The notes under the pieces were generated by a model, which had not been told where the DNA came from, ran no database searches, and saw only the letters and a program-made list of their open reading frames with translations. 64,000 nt of DNA from Pseudomonadota bacterium (lineage in GTDB: Bacteria; Desulfobacterota; Desulfovibrionia; Desulfovibrionales; Desulfomicrobiaceae): positions 48,765 to 112,764 of the forward strand of contig JAHIQM010000001.1 of assembly GCA_018902545.1 (NCBI GenBank), given 5' to 3'. Positions 8,882 to 19,900 of this stretch are shown piece after piece; the first letter of the stretch is position 1, and each line of letters opens with the position of its first letter. A program made the position numbers and the translations under genes.

Positions 8882-11005
8882 ATGCGCAAACTCACCATGT
8901 TCTCCGCCATCATGATTTGCATGCTCTGGGCCTCACAGTCCCATTCCGACCAACTTAAAACCGGGATCATGAAGTCCTCGCCGTCGCCAAACCAGATTAC
9001 CAGCACACCGAAGCCGACACCGCAAGTCCCGGGCATCAAAACCGCTCCCGGAGTGACCACGCCCGTCCCGACGAAACAAGGCATCACCGCCCCTATTGGA
9101 AAAAAGACAACCATCGCGGTCAAAAACCCGGTCCAAGGCACACGGCATCCGGCAGGCAAGCCCCTGACCATCATCTGGGACAGAAGCGCCATCGGCACCG
9201 CCGCCAAGGTGAACATCCTCCTGGTGGACAAGCCCGGCGGCACGGCTAAGGCGACCATCAAGGCGGGCGCCCCCAACACGGGCAGCTTCACTTCCTGGAT
9301 TGCCCCGCAGCAATATACTGCGGCGGGCAACTCCTGGTCCGTCCGCATCGAAACTGCTGACAAAAAAGCCGTGGGACATTCCGGTGTTTTTTCGTTTGAT
9401 CAGACCACAAAAAAAGGAATGCACATAAAACCTGACATGAAAGCGCAGAGCCGCTTGTCACCCATGGCAGTCGAACAAGAAAAGGTTTCACGGCAGGTCG
9501 GGATGGTGGTCTCTCCATCCATTGTTGAATCAAATAAAACCATTGACGTGAAAAAACACATGTCGACCGGCACGTCGGTCCTTTCCGCTGCCCAGCCTAA
9601 TATAACAAATGCTTTAGAGGAAAAAAAGGCGGATTCGACGGCCCTATCTGCTGACCTTATCGTTTTTTCGGACTATACCATCCACTCCATCCGCACCGTT
9701 CCAGAAGATCCGCACACCCAGGAATGGGTCAATGTTTGGATTCAAGTCGAAAATAAATCTCAAAAGGACGCACATCTGCCTCTATACTACAAATTCAAAC
9801 CCCTTGAGGGGCAGTCTGACGGGGGCAAAGTCCATGTTATCGCGCCTCTTGTTAAGGCCAAGGAGATCAAAGAATACAACAATGAATACTATTCTCTACT
9901 CCTCAAGGGCAAATACCTACTTTCGGTTGCAAAAGATGAATTATTGAGCAAAAACCTTGTTACCAGAACAGTGAATGTGAAATTGCCTGAGGATGTGAAA
10001 GTCCGTATTTCAAAACTTAAATTGGGCTCTACCGACACCGATTCGTCTAATGAGCCAATTATCATGACACCTAAGGCCGCCCGCAAAGAAATTAGAATAG
10101 AGGGTGGTGGTTTTACTTCTCAAAGCACCGTGCTCTATCAAAATGTGACAACCGGAGCGAATGTCTCTACATTCGACCCAGAAGAAATTCAAGGGCATAA
10201 AATTTGGGGCCATCTTCCCGTTTATGCTTGCAATGTGCCTGGCCGATATAAAATCTGGGTTAAAAATCCGGATGGAAGTGAAACAGATAAGTTTCAGTAT
10301 GAAGTATTGACCCCCGGCCAATCACCGCAAATTGATTTTTGGAAACCCCATGTCATCACTGATTGGGACCGTTTACACATCGACACATGGTCAACATCTG
10401 TAATATTCTACGGAAAAGGTATTTCAAAAGAATGGAGCACCCATTGGGTTGAATCCAACTCTGTATCCAGTGATATGGAATTTATAAAAGATACTTATCA
10501 TACTCAAGATGGCTACTATTATTTAAAACTCAGTACCCGCGTGGATAGCCCTCCCCAAGAGGGTGAAATTAAGATCTGGATTTACAACAAACACACAGAC
10601 CCTGCAATTGACAACCGGAGCAGTGGCCAATGGTTCCGCATCCAGGTTAAGCATGAGCCTTTTGTGATCGCGCCGCCGATTGTCCAACTTCCTTCGGAAA
10701 AGCAAAAGATAGTCAAGGAGGATGTTGTGGTTACGATTAAAGATCCTCCGGGGGTCAGGGGGCTCAGCTATAAACTTGAATGGCGGCAACAACTCGGCGT
10801 TTTCTGGCAATCTATATCCATGCTCGAAAGCATTTCCAAGGAACCGTTCGATGTCCAAGTCACCCGGGTTATTCCGGCCGATCAATTCAAGGCCAGCGGA
10901 AACTACCAGTTACGGGTTTTGGTGGATGAATCCACAGAATGCATACGCCATATTGCGCCGGCGCCGGAGTGGAGTGAATGGCGGACGTTCGAAGTTGTCC
11001 GATAG
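8882..11005 (+). CDS. KNH-module surface protein 2, long Ig-like C-terminus
   Basis: A 707-residue exported protein, second of the paralogues. The signal peptide and linker nearly repeat those of paralogue 1, and the Ig/KNH-like module (about 70-172) has the same blocks (TIAVKNPVQGTRHPAGKP, NTGSFTSWIAPQQY). The remainder is unrelated to its neighbours: a segment from about residue 255 that resembles CARDB-type Ig domains, a block from about 370-480 with the look of an IPT fold (ITIEGGGF-like IRIEGGGF), and a last Ig-like domain from about 600. Its DNA is clearly more AT-rich than the module, suggesting separate origin. ATG at 8882 is preferred to GTG at 8873 because AAAAGGAG (8866-8873) is then correctly spaced. 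Confidence 0.72.
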   Translation: MRKLTMFSAIMICMLWASQSHSDQLKTGIMKSSPSPNQITSTPKPTPQVPGIKTAPGVTTPVPTKQGITAPIGKKTTIAVKNPVQGTRHPAGKPLTIIWDRSAIGTAAKVNILLVDKPGGTAKATIKAGAPNTGSFTSWIAPQQYTAAGNSWSVRIETADKKAVGHSGVFSFDQTTKKGMHIKPDMKAQSRLSPMAVEQEKVSRQVGMVVSPSIVESNKTIDVKKHMSTGTSVLSAAQPNITNALEEKKADSTALSADLIVFSDYTIHSIRTVPEDPHTQEWVNVWIQVENKSQKDAHLPLYYKFKPLEGQSDGGKVHVIAPLVKAKEIKEYNNEYYSLLLKGKYLLSVAKDELLSKNLVTRTVNVKLPEDVKVRISKLKLGSTDTDSSNEPIIMTPKAARKEIRIEGGGFTSQSTVLYQNVTTGANVSTFDPEEIQGHKIWGHLPVYACNVPGRYKIWVKNPDGSETDKFQYEVLTPGQSPQIDFWKPHVITDWDRLHIDTWSTSVIFYGKGISKEWSTHWVESNSVSSDMEFIKDTYHTQDGYYYLKLSTRVDSPPQEGEIKIWIYNKHTDPAIDNRSSGQWFRIQVKHEPFVIAPPIVQLPSEKQKIVKEDVVVTIKDPPGVRGLSYKLEWRQQLGVFWQSISMLESISKEPFDVQVTRVIPADQFKASGNYQLRVLVDESTECIRHIAPAPEWSEWRTFEVVR

Positions 11006-11064
11006 GAGGGAATGGTGGTTGGGGTATGTGTCTCTGAGGAAAAGAACTGCTGCCGAAGACACGG

Positions 11065-11180
11065 AGATTCTCTGGAAATCCAAATTTTTTTTGAGATTGG
11101 AATTCCTATAAAATATATCAATCTATCTCAAGAAAAAACGGATTCTTTTTCTAATATTGCCTGGGTTAACTGATATATTT
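11065..11180 (+). repeat. Decayed remnant of the pentapeptide-paralogue 3' end (copy R2)
   Basis: In the gap 11006-11252 the sequence AATATATCAATCTAT, then AAAACGGATTCTTTTTC and TGGGTTAACTGATATAT, is nearly identical to the last ~30 codons and stop of paralogue 3 (12508-12610). It still reads IKYINL, TDSFSNI and WVN-stop. Upstream of this the match continues but a T8 run (11094-11101) carries one extra T relative to paralogue 3, so the frame is broken. The similarity continues through the 3' region into the next ribosome-binding site, marking a duplication unit. Confidence 0.7.
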
Positions 11181-11252
11181 TATCGCTCGATATTTATTTT
11201 AATAATTTTATTAATTGTACTCTAAGATTCCTGATAATCCAGAGGAGTCGTT

Positions 11253-12599
11253 ATGCGTTACGCTTCATTACTATTTGTCATCTTGTTCGGCCTATTGGTA
11301 ACAACGCCAAAAGCTCAAGCCGACCAACTCAAGACCGGGATCATGAAGTCCGCGCCGTCGCCAAACCAGATTACCAGCACACCGAAGCCGACACCGCAAG
11401 TCCCGGACGTCAAAACCGCTCCCGGAGTGACAGCGCCCGTCCCGACGAAGCAAGGCATCACCGCCCCACTGGGACAAAAAGCAACCATCGCGGTCAAAAG
11501 CCCGGCCCAGGGCACGCAGCATCCGACCGGCAAGCCCCTGGGCATCGTCTGGGACAGAAGTACCATCCCCGCCGCCGCCACGGTGAACATCCTCTTGGTG
11601 GACAAGCCCGGCGGCACGCCCAAGGCGACCATCAAGGCGGGCGCTCCCAACACGGGCAGCTTCACCTCCTGGATTGCCCCGCAGCAATACACCGCGGCCG
11701 GCAACTCCTGGGCGATTCGCATCGAAACTGCTGACAGCAAGGCCAGCGGGCACTCCGGAACCTTCTCTTTTATCCAACAACCCGTGGCGGGGACAGGCGT
11801 CGTCCCCTCGGTCAAAAGCGGCGTTGCGGTCCAGGCACCCACAATAGCCGGGGAGGCGACAAATCTGGCTGTCACGAAAAACGCCGCTAGCAAGAGCACC
11901 CTCGCCGCCCAGACCCCAGGCATCGCTGCCGCCAAAGGCAGCCTGACTGCAACGCCTCAGACATCCTCGCTCAGCCAGGACCAGGGCTCGGCGACCCCAC
12001 TTCTGAACGAACTCAAGCTGGGCAAGCGCAAGGACTTCTCCCGCGTGTCGCTGGCAGGGCTGGACCTAAGCAATCTCAATCTCGAACAGGTCAACTTCGA
12101 GGGAGCGGACCTCTCGGGGGCCGATATGACAGGAGCCGATCTGACAAGATGCGATTTCACAGGAGCCAATCTGATCCGGGCCAACCTGACTAAAGCCAAC
12201 TGTCAAGGGGTCTCGTTCAAAAATGCCCAACTGGGCAGAGCAATTTTTATAAAAACGAGCATATTGAGCGCCGATTTTACCGGGGCAACGTGCAATGAAA
12301 CATTATTCAAGTGGATGGATATCCTCGGCGATGGTAACGAAGGTTTTTCCAAAGCCAATCTTGAATCCGCTATATTCGAATATTGTAGCATAACATTTCA
12401 TAACCTCAAAAATACAAACATGAAACATGTCGTAATAAACGGTGGAAATTTTCGATATATTGATTTTCGAGGAGCACAATTAGATGGAATTAGGATTTCT
12501 GGGAATCCAGAATTTCATGAGGTTGCGATCTCTATAAAATATATCAATCTATTTCAAGGAAAGACAGATTCTTTTCCCAATATTATCTGGGTTAACTGA
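11253..12599 (+). CDS. KNH-module surface protein 3, pentapeptide-repeat C-terminus
   Basis: A 448-residue exported protein, third paralogue. It has a different signal peptide (ending KAQA) from paralogues 1 and 2 but the same linker and Ig/KNH-like module (about residues 25-172). An Ala/Thr/Ser-rich spacer runs to about residue 250. Residues ~265-345 are pentapeptide repeats of the A(D/N)LxX type (VNFEGADLSG, ADMTGADLTR, ANLIRANLTK), which form a right-handed quadrilateral beta-helix, followed by a degenerate continuation ending in WVN. Pentapeptide helices serve as rigid rods or protein-interaction surfaces. GC content falls sharply after about 12,230. Start: AGAGGAGTCGTT before ATG. Confidence 0.78.
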   Translation: MRYASLLFVILFGLLVTTPKAQADQLKTGIMKSAPSPNQITSTPKPTPQVPDVKTAPGVTAPVPTKQGITAPLGQKATIAVKSPAQGTQHPTGKPLGIVWDRSTIPAAATVNILLVDKPGGTPKATIKAGAPNTGSFTSWIAPQQYTAAGNSWAIRIETADSKASGHSGTFSFIQQPVAGTGVVPSVKSGVAVQAPTIAGEATNLAVTKNAASKSTLAAQTPGIAAAKGSLTATPQTSSLSQDQGSATPLLNELKLGKRKDFSRVSLAGLDLSNLNLEQVNFEGADLSGADMTGADLTRCDFTGANLIRANLTKANCQGVSFKNAQLGRAIFIKTSILSADFTGATCNETLFKWMDILGDGNEGFSKANLESAIFEYCSITFHNLKNTNMKHVVINGGNFRYIDFRGAQLDGIRISGNPEFHEVAISIKYINLFQGKTDSFPNIIWVN

Positions 12600-12677
12600 T
12601 ATATTTATCGTTCGTTATATATTTTAATAATTTTATTAATCTTATTATAAGATTTCGATAAAACCAGAGGAGTCGTC

Positions 12678-13642
12678 ATGCGTCACACTTCATTACTATT
12701 TATCATCTTGATCGGCCTATTGGTAACAACGCCAAAAGCTCAAGCCGACCAACTCAAGACCGGGATCATGAAGTCCGCGCCGTCGCCAAACCAGATTACC
12801 AGCACACCGAAGCCGACACCGCAAGTCCCGGCCGTCAAAACCGCTCCCGGAGTGACAGCGCCCATCCCGACGAAGCAGGGCATAATCGCACCCCTGGGGC
12901 AGAAGGCAACCATCGCGGTCAAAAGTCCAGCCTAGGGCACGCAGCATCCGGCCGGCAAGCCCCTGACCATCGTCTGGGACAGAAGCACCATCCCCGCCGC
13001 CGCCACGGTGAACATTCTCCTACTGGACAGGCCCGGCGGCACGGTCCAGACGGCCATCAAAACCGGTGCCGCAAATACGGGCAGCTTTATGTCATGGACC
13101 CCTTCACCGCAGTTCACTGTGCCTGGCAAATCATGGGTCGTGCGGGTCGAAACAATTGACAAAATGAGTCATGGACATTCCGGAGCGTTCAGCTTTGCAA
13201 AATCCGATACAGGCAGAACCGAAAGCGGCCTGCCACAGCAGAATAATCAAAGCCCATCGGCAATCAATATCACAGCACAGCATCCTGTGCAGAACAAAGT
13301 TTCTATTTCTGAGGATCTTGTCAAAAAAAAAAAAATGCGAACTCTTCTGGTATTAATATGGAGATAGTCGACATAATGCAATTACAGATCAATATGCTTA
13401 AAAGAGAACTTGAAATTGAAAGAGATGCAAGAAATATTTTAGAAAAATTAGTTGAAGATCATATTGAAATATTTGAATCACACGTTCATACTTATTCAGA
13501 CACATTAAGCGTAAGAGTTAGTATGAGATCAAAAAGAAATTGGGAAAACGTTTCAGATGATCAGCTTATAATATATGTTGACCCTGACATAGAAAGACAA
13601 AAAGAACCTGCAAAAGACAAAAAAACTAGCTCTCCAAAATAA
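12678..13642 (+). pseudogene. KNH-module surface protein 4, interrupted by TAG and a frameshift
   Basis: The signal peptide, linker and first part of the module are intact and nearly identical to paralogue 3. Codon 86 is TAG (12933-12935) where the intact copies continue with a Gln codon (PAQGTQ or PVQGTQ). Beyond it the same frame continues the module (NTGSFMSWTP, SWVVRVET, HSGAFSF) to a run of thirteen A at 13323-13335. There the frame shifts: the original frame stops at 13367, while another frame continues from 13337 through a coiled-coil-like, charged segment (LQINMLKRELEIERDARN) to 13642. Two lesions suggest a pseudogene. A phase-variable A tract, amber readthrough or base-calling errors are alternatives. 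Confidence 0.7.
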
Positions 13643-13991
13643 ATTTAATTTATTTACAATTTAAATAATGAGTAAAATATACAAGTTTATAATATTTAAT
13701 GATCTTTTAAAATTTATTAAAAATATTTATGTGCATTACTCATATTTTAAATTAAATTTGAAAAAAAAATGATAATCACTCTTAGCACAAAGATGAGTTA
13801 CAGACGGATAATACGAGCCTAAAAGTACTGGAACAGCTCGTCTAGGTCGTTCAAACCGAAAGATGAGAATAGTCATGCTCTGAATCCTCGAACGGGAGCC
13901 GTCTAGAAAACCCTAATCAGCTGACAACCAGTCGCCCGTAACGAATAGGCTACTGACCATGACATTGTTAACAGATCATGCGAGGTAAACA
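13643..13991. other. AT-rich gap and leader of the giant surface gene
   Basis: The first ~150 bases are very AT-rich and hold no convincing ORF, promoter or tail remnant. From about 13,795 the composition becomes mixed, up to the GAGGTAAACA ribosome-binding site of the next gene. I could not fold or assign this leader to an RNA class by eye. Confidence 0.5.
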
Positions 13992-16900
13992 ATGAAAATG
14001 CGCCCTTGTTCTTTGTTCATCATGATCGCAATAATCTTCCTCTTCGATGTCCATGGCCTGGGAGCTGACTCCCTCATAAAACCTTTTCCCACAATCCAGC
14101 CCACACAGCCCCGAATCACGACTACACCGAAGACCGCGCCAACCTCTCCCGCCCCGGGCATGAACGTCATCCAGCCCCAGGCGTCCTTTCCCGAACTGAC
14201 GTCCGTTGCCCCCGCCACCCTGCAGCAGGGGCAGAGCACGACCCTGAACCTGTCCGGCCGGAACCTGAGTAAGGACATGGTCCTGATCATGGGTCCGGGG
14301 GTGACCGTGGGCCCCATCCAGCAAGTCGGTGACAAAATACTGCTCGCCCCCGTTTCCGTGGCGGACACGGCCGCGCCCGGCGTGCGCACCATCAGCGTCC
14401 AGTACAAGGGCGTGACCAAGCAGGGCCAGGCTAGGCTGACCGTCACTGCTGTTCAGGCCGCCACGGTCATCCAGTCCATCACCCCCAATTCCATCGCACA
14501 AGGCGAGAGCAGGGAGCTGACCATCTCCGGCACGGGCCTTGAATTCGTGCGCCAGATGAACTTCGGACCCGGCCTTTCGGCCCAACTGCCGAAACCCAGC
14601 GGCGCGAACCTGCGCGTGACGGTCACGGCGGCTCCGGACGCCGCTCCCGGCCAACGGGCGGTGTCCTATTCCGACCGGATCGGCCAGCACACCTCAAGGC
14701 TCCCGTTCATGGTCACCATCAACCCCCAGCCCGAACCTCCGGGCAAGCCGGTACAACCGATTCAGACCAAGACACCGCTGGCCGCGCCGGTGATAATGAC
14801 CATGACCCCCAACCAGTGGACACAGGGCGGGGAATACGAGGTCACGGTCCAGGGAGCCAACCTGTCTCAGGGCCTGGAAACGCGCTTCGCCAAGGGCATC
14901 GAGATCAAAAAACTAACCGTGACTTCGGCCGCCATGGCCCGCATGACGGTCCGCGTCGCTGATCAAGCTCCGCTTGGCAGACAATGGCTGGAAATCCGCC
15001 CAGGCCCGGACGCGAAATGGACCCAGAGCCGGGCTCTGGGAGAGGTGCAGGCGAAACCGGCGGCCACGATCAGCGTCCCGGCCATCAAGACGGCCCGGCC
15101 CGAACTGTCCGCCATCACCCCGAACCAGTGGGAGCCGGGCAAGACGTATGCGGTCACCCTGCAGGGCGCGCACCTGCCAGAGACACTGGAAGCCGCATTC
15201 GGCAAGGATGTCGTGGTTCGCGAAATGAAGGTCGGCTCAGCCTCAATCGCCTCGTTCACGGTGGAGGTCGCGCCAGCCGCCGCCCCCGGACCACGTCCCA
15301 TGGAGGCCCGCTCCGGGAAGAGCGAATCCTGGGAACGTACCCGGCTACAGGCCGTGGTCATCGAAAAAAAGGCGCCGGCCATCACGTTCAAGCCCGAACT
15401 GCCCGGGCACGTGCTGCAGCCTTCCGTGTCCCTGCTTTCCCCCAACCGCTGGTATCCGGGCAAAAACTATGAAGTAACTGTGCTCGGCGACCTGTTCGCC
15501 GCCGGCATGAGCGTGGAGCTTGGCGCGGATGTGGTTGTCTCGAACCTTCAGGTCGCAAATCCCACCAGGGCGACCATGACCGTGACCGTGGGCGGCAAGG
15601 CGGCTCCCGGACCGCGCCCCCTCAGATTCCGATTGCACGGCGAGGACGGATGGCGGAAAACCGGGGCGGTCGGACTGGTCAAGGCCGTCTACTCAGGCGT
15701 CAAGCCGCCCATGGTGATCCAGCCGCCGCTAAAAGACGTCGAATTCGCCATGGGCTCCATCTTCCTGAAAACACCGGAGCACGGCACTTACTGGATCATG
15801 GAGAACTCCCAAGGGGACCACGGAACGCCCAAAGTCACGGACTCCACGCGCTTTGAGTGGATGGAAAAGGACGTGACCTCGCAGTGGTTCGAGCTGCGCA
15901 TCCTCAATGCGGCAGGAACGGTACTGATGACCCGCAAAGTCAGCGGTCTGCCCATGCCGGACCGCTTTTACGCCCCTGACGCAGACTTCATCACCGAAAT
16001 TTTCGACCTGGCCCGCAATCCGCAACCTGCCGCGCAAACCCCGCCCGAAACGCAGGAGCCAAAAGCGGAAGGATCCAAGGCAGGCTCCTTGCATTCCGCG
16101 CTGTCCGCGACGGGGGTTTCGGCCAGCGGCGTAACGTCCGGCACCTCCGCCATCAGTGAGGTCGCCGCGCCGCAAGCTTCCGGCGGCATTGCGCAGCACC
16201 TGGCGGACAGCTTTGGCCAAAATGCCCTGTTTTGGGAGGTGGCCGGATACAAAAAAGTGACCACCCAGAGTGCGCCCGCTCCAGGTGAAGGCGAAGCCGC
16301 CGAAAACAGCCAGGCCGATGGCATGCAGTCAGCCGGGGGTTTTCAATTCCCCGGCGCGGCCATGCAGCAGGTCGTCACCACAACCACGGATCTGCAGATC
16401 GCGATCTCGGATCGCTGGCCTATCCAGTTACCCGCCTTCAGCCCCACGGGCCTCGCCTGTTCCATGGCCAACACCAAGCTCACACCCGACGCCGTCGGAT
16501 CTGCCGACGACATCTTCTATATCGGGGATAAAATCCAGATCTCCGGCCTGATCAACATCGAGGAATGCCCGTGGGCCCTGATCTATGACACAAAATGGGG
16601 CCAATACGCAGGGGGTACGGGGTATACCGGAAACACTCCGGTCGACAGCTGGACCATCAGCAACATGTTCGTGGACTGGGGCGACGGCTCGTACGACATC
16701 GTCACGGCCATTCCAGGTAACGCCGTCGAAAAAACCGGCCAACCCTTCAGCGGCGAACAGCTTCCTCCCATCGCGAACCTGAACATCAAGCTGGAGCACA
16801 CCTACAGATACTCCAACGAATTCCAGATCCGCCTGTTTGTGCTCCCCGCCGAAGACGTAGGCACCATCAGCAGCATCGTGCGCATGAGCAAGGCCCCGGA

Positions 16901-19900
16901 ACCGCAGCCAAGCCAGGCCCATCTTACGCCGCACATGCTTGGGCAAACCCTTCTGGCCGACTCGGGAGCGGTTCTGTCCGACGCCGTCAACCCTGCGGAC
17001 CTGAGCGCTTCGGGAGGAGCGACCGCCGCTTCAAACCTGTCGGCATCAGCCGCTGACAGGAGCACGCTGGGCCAATTCAACATTCCCGGTGGACGGGCCT
17101 TCCTGCTCTACTGCGAACCAACGATCATCGACATCAAGGCCGACCCGGCCGCCATCGGCCCCTTGCACCTCGAAAACCTGGCCATCATCGAGTTCTCCGG
17201 CCAGAAAACTGCCGAGCCATCAGCGGTACAAAAACCGGATGGCGCGATCCAATCCTCGACCCAACCGTCCGGCCCAATACAGGCCGCCGGACAGAACAAA
17301 CCGACCTCCACGAAGCCCGTGCAAACCGGCCAGGCGCAGCTCGGGTCCGATATCGCTGTCCAGAGCGGGCTGCCTGGAGCCGGACAGCTGACAGGGACGT
17401 CCATCGCCGGACAGCTTTCCGCCGCAAATCTGGACGCTGCCAAGGCCTCGACCTGCGACGCCGCCTTTTTCGCCACGGCGGAGCTGAAATACTACGGCAG
17501 CGGAAAGATCAAACTCATCTGGAAGGTGGACGGGACCGTCATCCTTGAGCAGAGCGGAATCAAGATCGGCCCCTCTCCCGAGAGATCCAGTCTCAATGAG
17601 GACAACACCTACGCCCAGGATATCCAGCGCGACACCTACGTCTTCACTTCGCCCAGCCTGCCTCTGCAAAAACCGGCCTACCACAAGGTCACAGTGGAAG
17701 CGGTGCTAGAGGACGGAGAAAAGAAATACGCCGTCCGCGCCAAAGAAGGGTCCGGCGGCATGCCCATCCCCGAGTTCTATTCGACCCAGGCGGACCAGGT
17801 GGTGTCTGAACCCAGAGCCTATCTGGTCAGCGCGCCGGGGCCCGGAGAACCCTGCATTTTCCGCTTCCCCGTGGCCGGGGGCAAGGAGTTCCTCATCACC
17901 AGCCTGCAGGGCCGGGCCACAAAGGTCAACGGCCGCTGGAGCGGCACGGGCACCCTGCTCTTCGACCTGCCCGACGGTGTGAGCGGCCAGGGTGTGCGCT
18001 TCGTGGACATCGGGTTCCAGGGATTCGAGGTCGATGATGACGGCACGGTCACCAGTGGAACCATCGACGCTGCGAATCTCTCCCAACCCTATAGCGATTT
18101 GCCCGGCGTGAGCGCCACCCTGAAAAGCCTCAAAGGCAGCGTGAAGGAGGACCTCAAAGCCGTCTTCGACATCAAGGTCAAGGACAACACCATCCGCGTG
18201 GTGGAGACCGGGGGCACTCTCCCGCCGGACTGGCAAGGGGTCGAGGCACCACTGATCCCGGAATCGGGCTGGTACGCCGCAAGCCAGAAATTGCCCAAGG
18301 CCCAGATTGGCCACAGCTATTTCCAGATCGAGTCCGACGACGTGCGTCTGGACCTGAGCCGCACCCAGGGCTCAAACCCTGCCGGATACTCAGGCATCAA
18401 AATCGCCCAGCTTCAGATGCAGGGCGCGACGGACGCGCCGCAGCTCGGGGTACTGGCGAGCGGGGCCGACTGGGTCGGGGTGCATCTGGGGGAAAACGCC
18501 GTCCTCTACCCCTATCTCTTCATGCTGACCCAGGCGAGCGTAACCGCCAAAAATTGGTATCTCACGGACACGGGCATCACCGGACACAGCCGCTTCAATA
18601 ATTTCAACTACGTGTTCGGCGCCGGGAGCATCAAATTCGACGCCATCGACATCAGCGCCGGAAACAATGGCCTGACCGCCGAATACATCAACATGCGCAT
18701 CGAAATGCCCTGGCCGGCCATGACCCTGCAGGGCGGCTCCATGAAGCTCGATTACACCCAGACAGACGCCAAGTCCGACCTGGAATTCAACTTCGCGGGC
18801 CAGGAGGCGACAGCGGACTACGGCAACGTGCGCATGCACACAAAAGTCAAAAAGTTCGAGCGAAAGTCCACAGGCTGGGGCATGAGCACGGACACGACCT
18901 TCACCTTCAGGGACGAGGGTGGAACGGAAGTCTCCACGACCGTAAATGAACTATTTTTCAATATCTATGGCGTGGCGTACTTCAATGGAGATGGGACGAG
19001 CCACAATGCGGGCCTGAACGCCCAGACCAAACTCGGCGACGTACAGGTCCAGTTGCAGGCCATTGAAGCCACGTCCCACGTGGATGACCTCAAACCCGAA
19101 CGGCTGGACTTCACGCTCAAAGGGAAGATCGACTTCCCGGGTCTGAGCGAGGCCCCGGTGGACATCGTCTATGCGGTGAAAAAGCCTATGGGCCAGGCCT
19201 ATGCGGCCACCGGGCCCAAGCACTCCAAGTTCACGACCGGCATCAGTTTCCCCATCGGCCGTCCCATGGCCGAAACCACCGTCGCACCGGAGATCAAGAC
19301 GGGCGGCGGAGGCTTCGCCGCACATGGAGGCCCCCTCTACGCATCCCTTGATCCCGTGCTCCTGGCCGATGCTTCAGGCGGGGGAGCGGTGCAGGACACT
19401 TTTGGCGGCACGGTCGAAACCAGGATGTTCGGCATGGACACCCCGGTCAAGGCGACCTTCCGCTACGGCACTGCCGCTGGAGACGGCTACTGGCTGACCC
19501 ATGCCAATGTCGGCGGCCTGAACGCGCCCATCTTTCCGGGCGTGTCCCTGCTGGCTGTGAACGGGGGACTGGCGTACGGATTCAGCAAGGAAGTGTTCTC
19601 CCCATCGGGCAATCCCCTTTCGGCCGCGCCAGACAACCCCGGCGTGATGGTCTATTCAGCCGGAATCAGCGTCACATCAACAACGCCGCAGGTTTTCGAG
19701 ATGACCGGACAGATCACGGTGCTGCCGGAAGACGCCGTGTACCGCATGGAGTTCAGCGGCGTGAAAATCCTGACCTACAAGGTCAACGGCGGGGCCTTCT
19801 TCGAGTATGCGAGTAATTCCTTCAGCGGCAAAATCTGGGGCGGCATGTCCATGTACGGCGGGGCCGTGTCCCTGACCGCACCCAAGGGCGCCGACGATGA

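Noticed and set aside
7476..13642. Polymorphic toxin or contact-dependent inhibition locus
   Set aside because: The constant-head layout fits, but no nuclease, deaminase or pore-forming motif and no small immunity gene after the tails can be seen.
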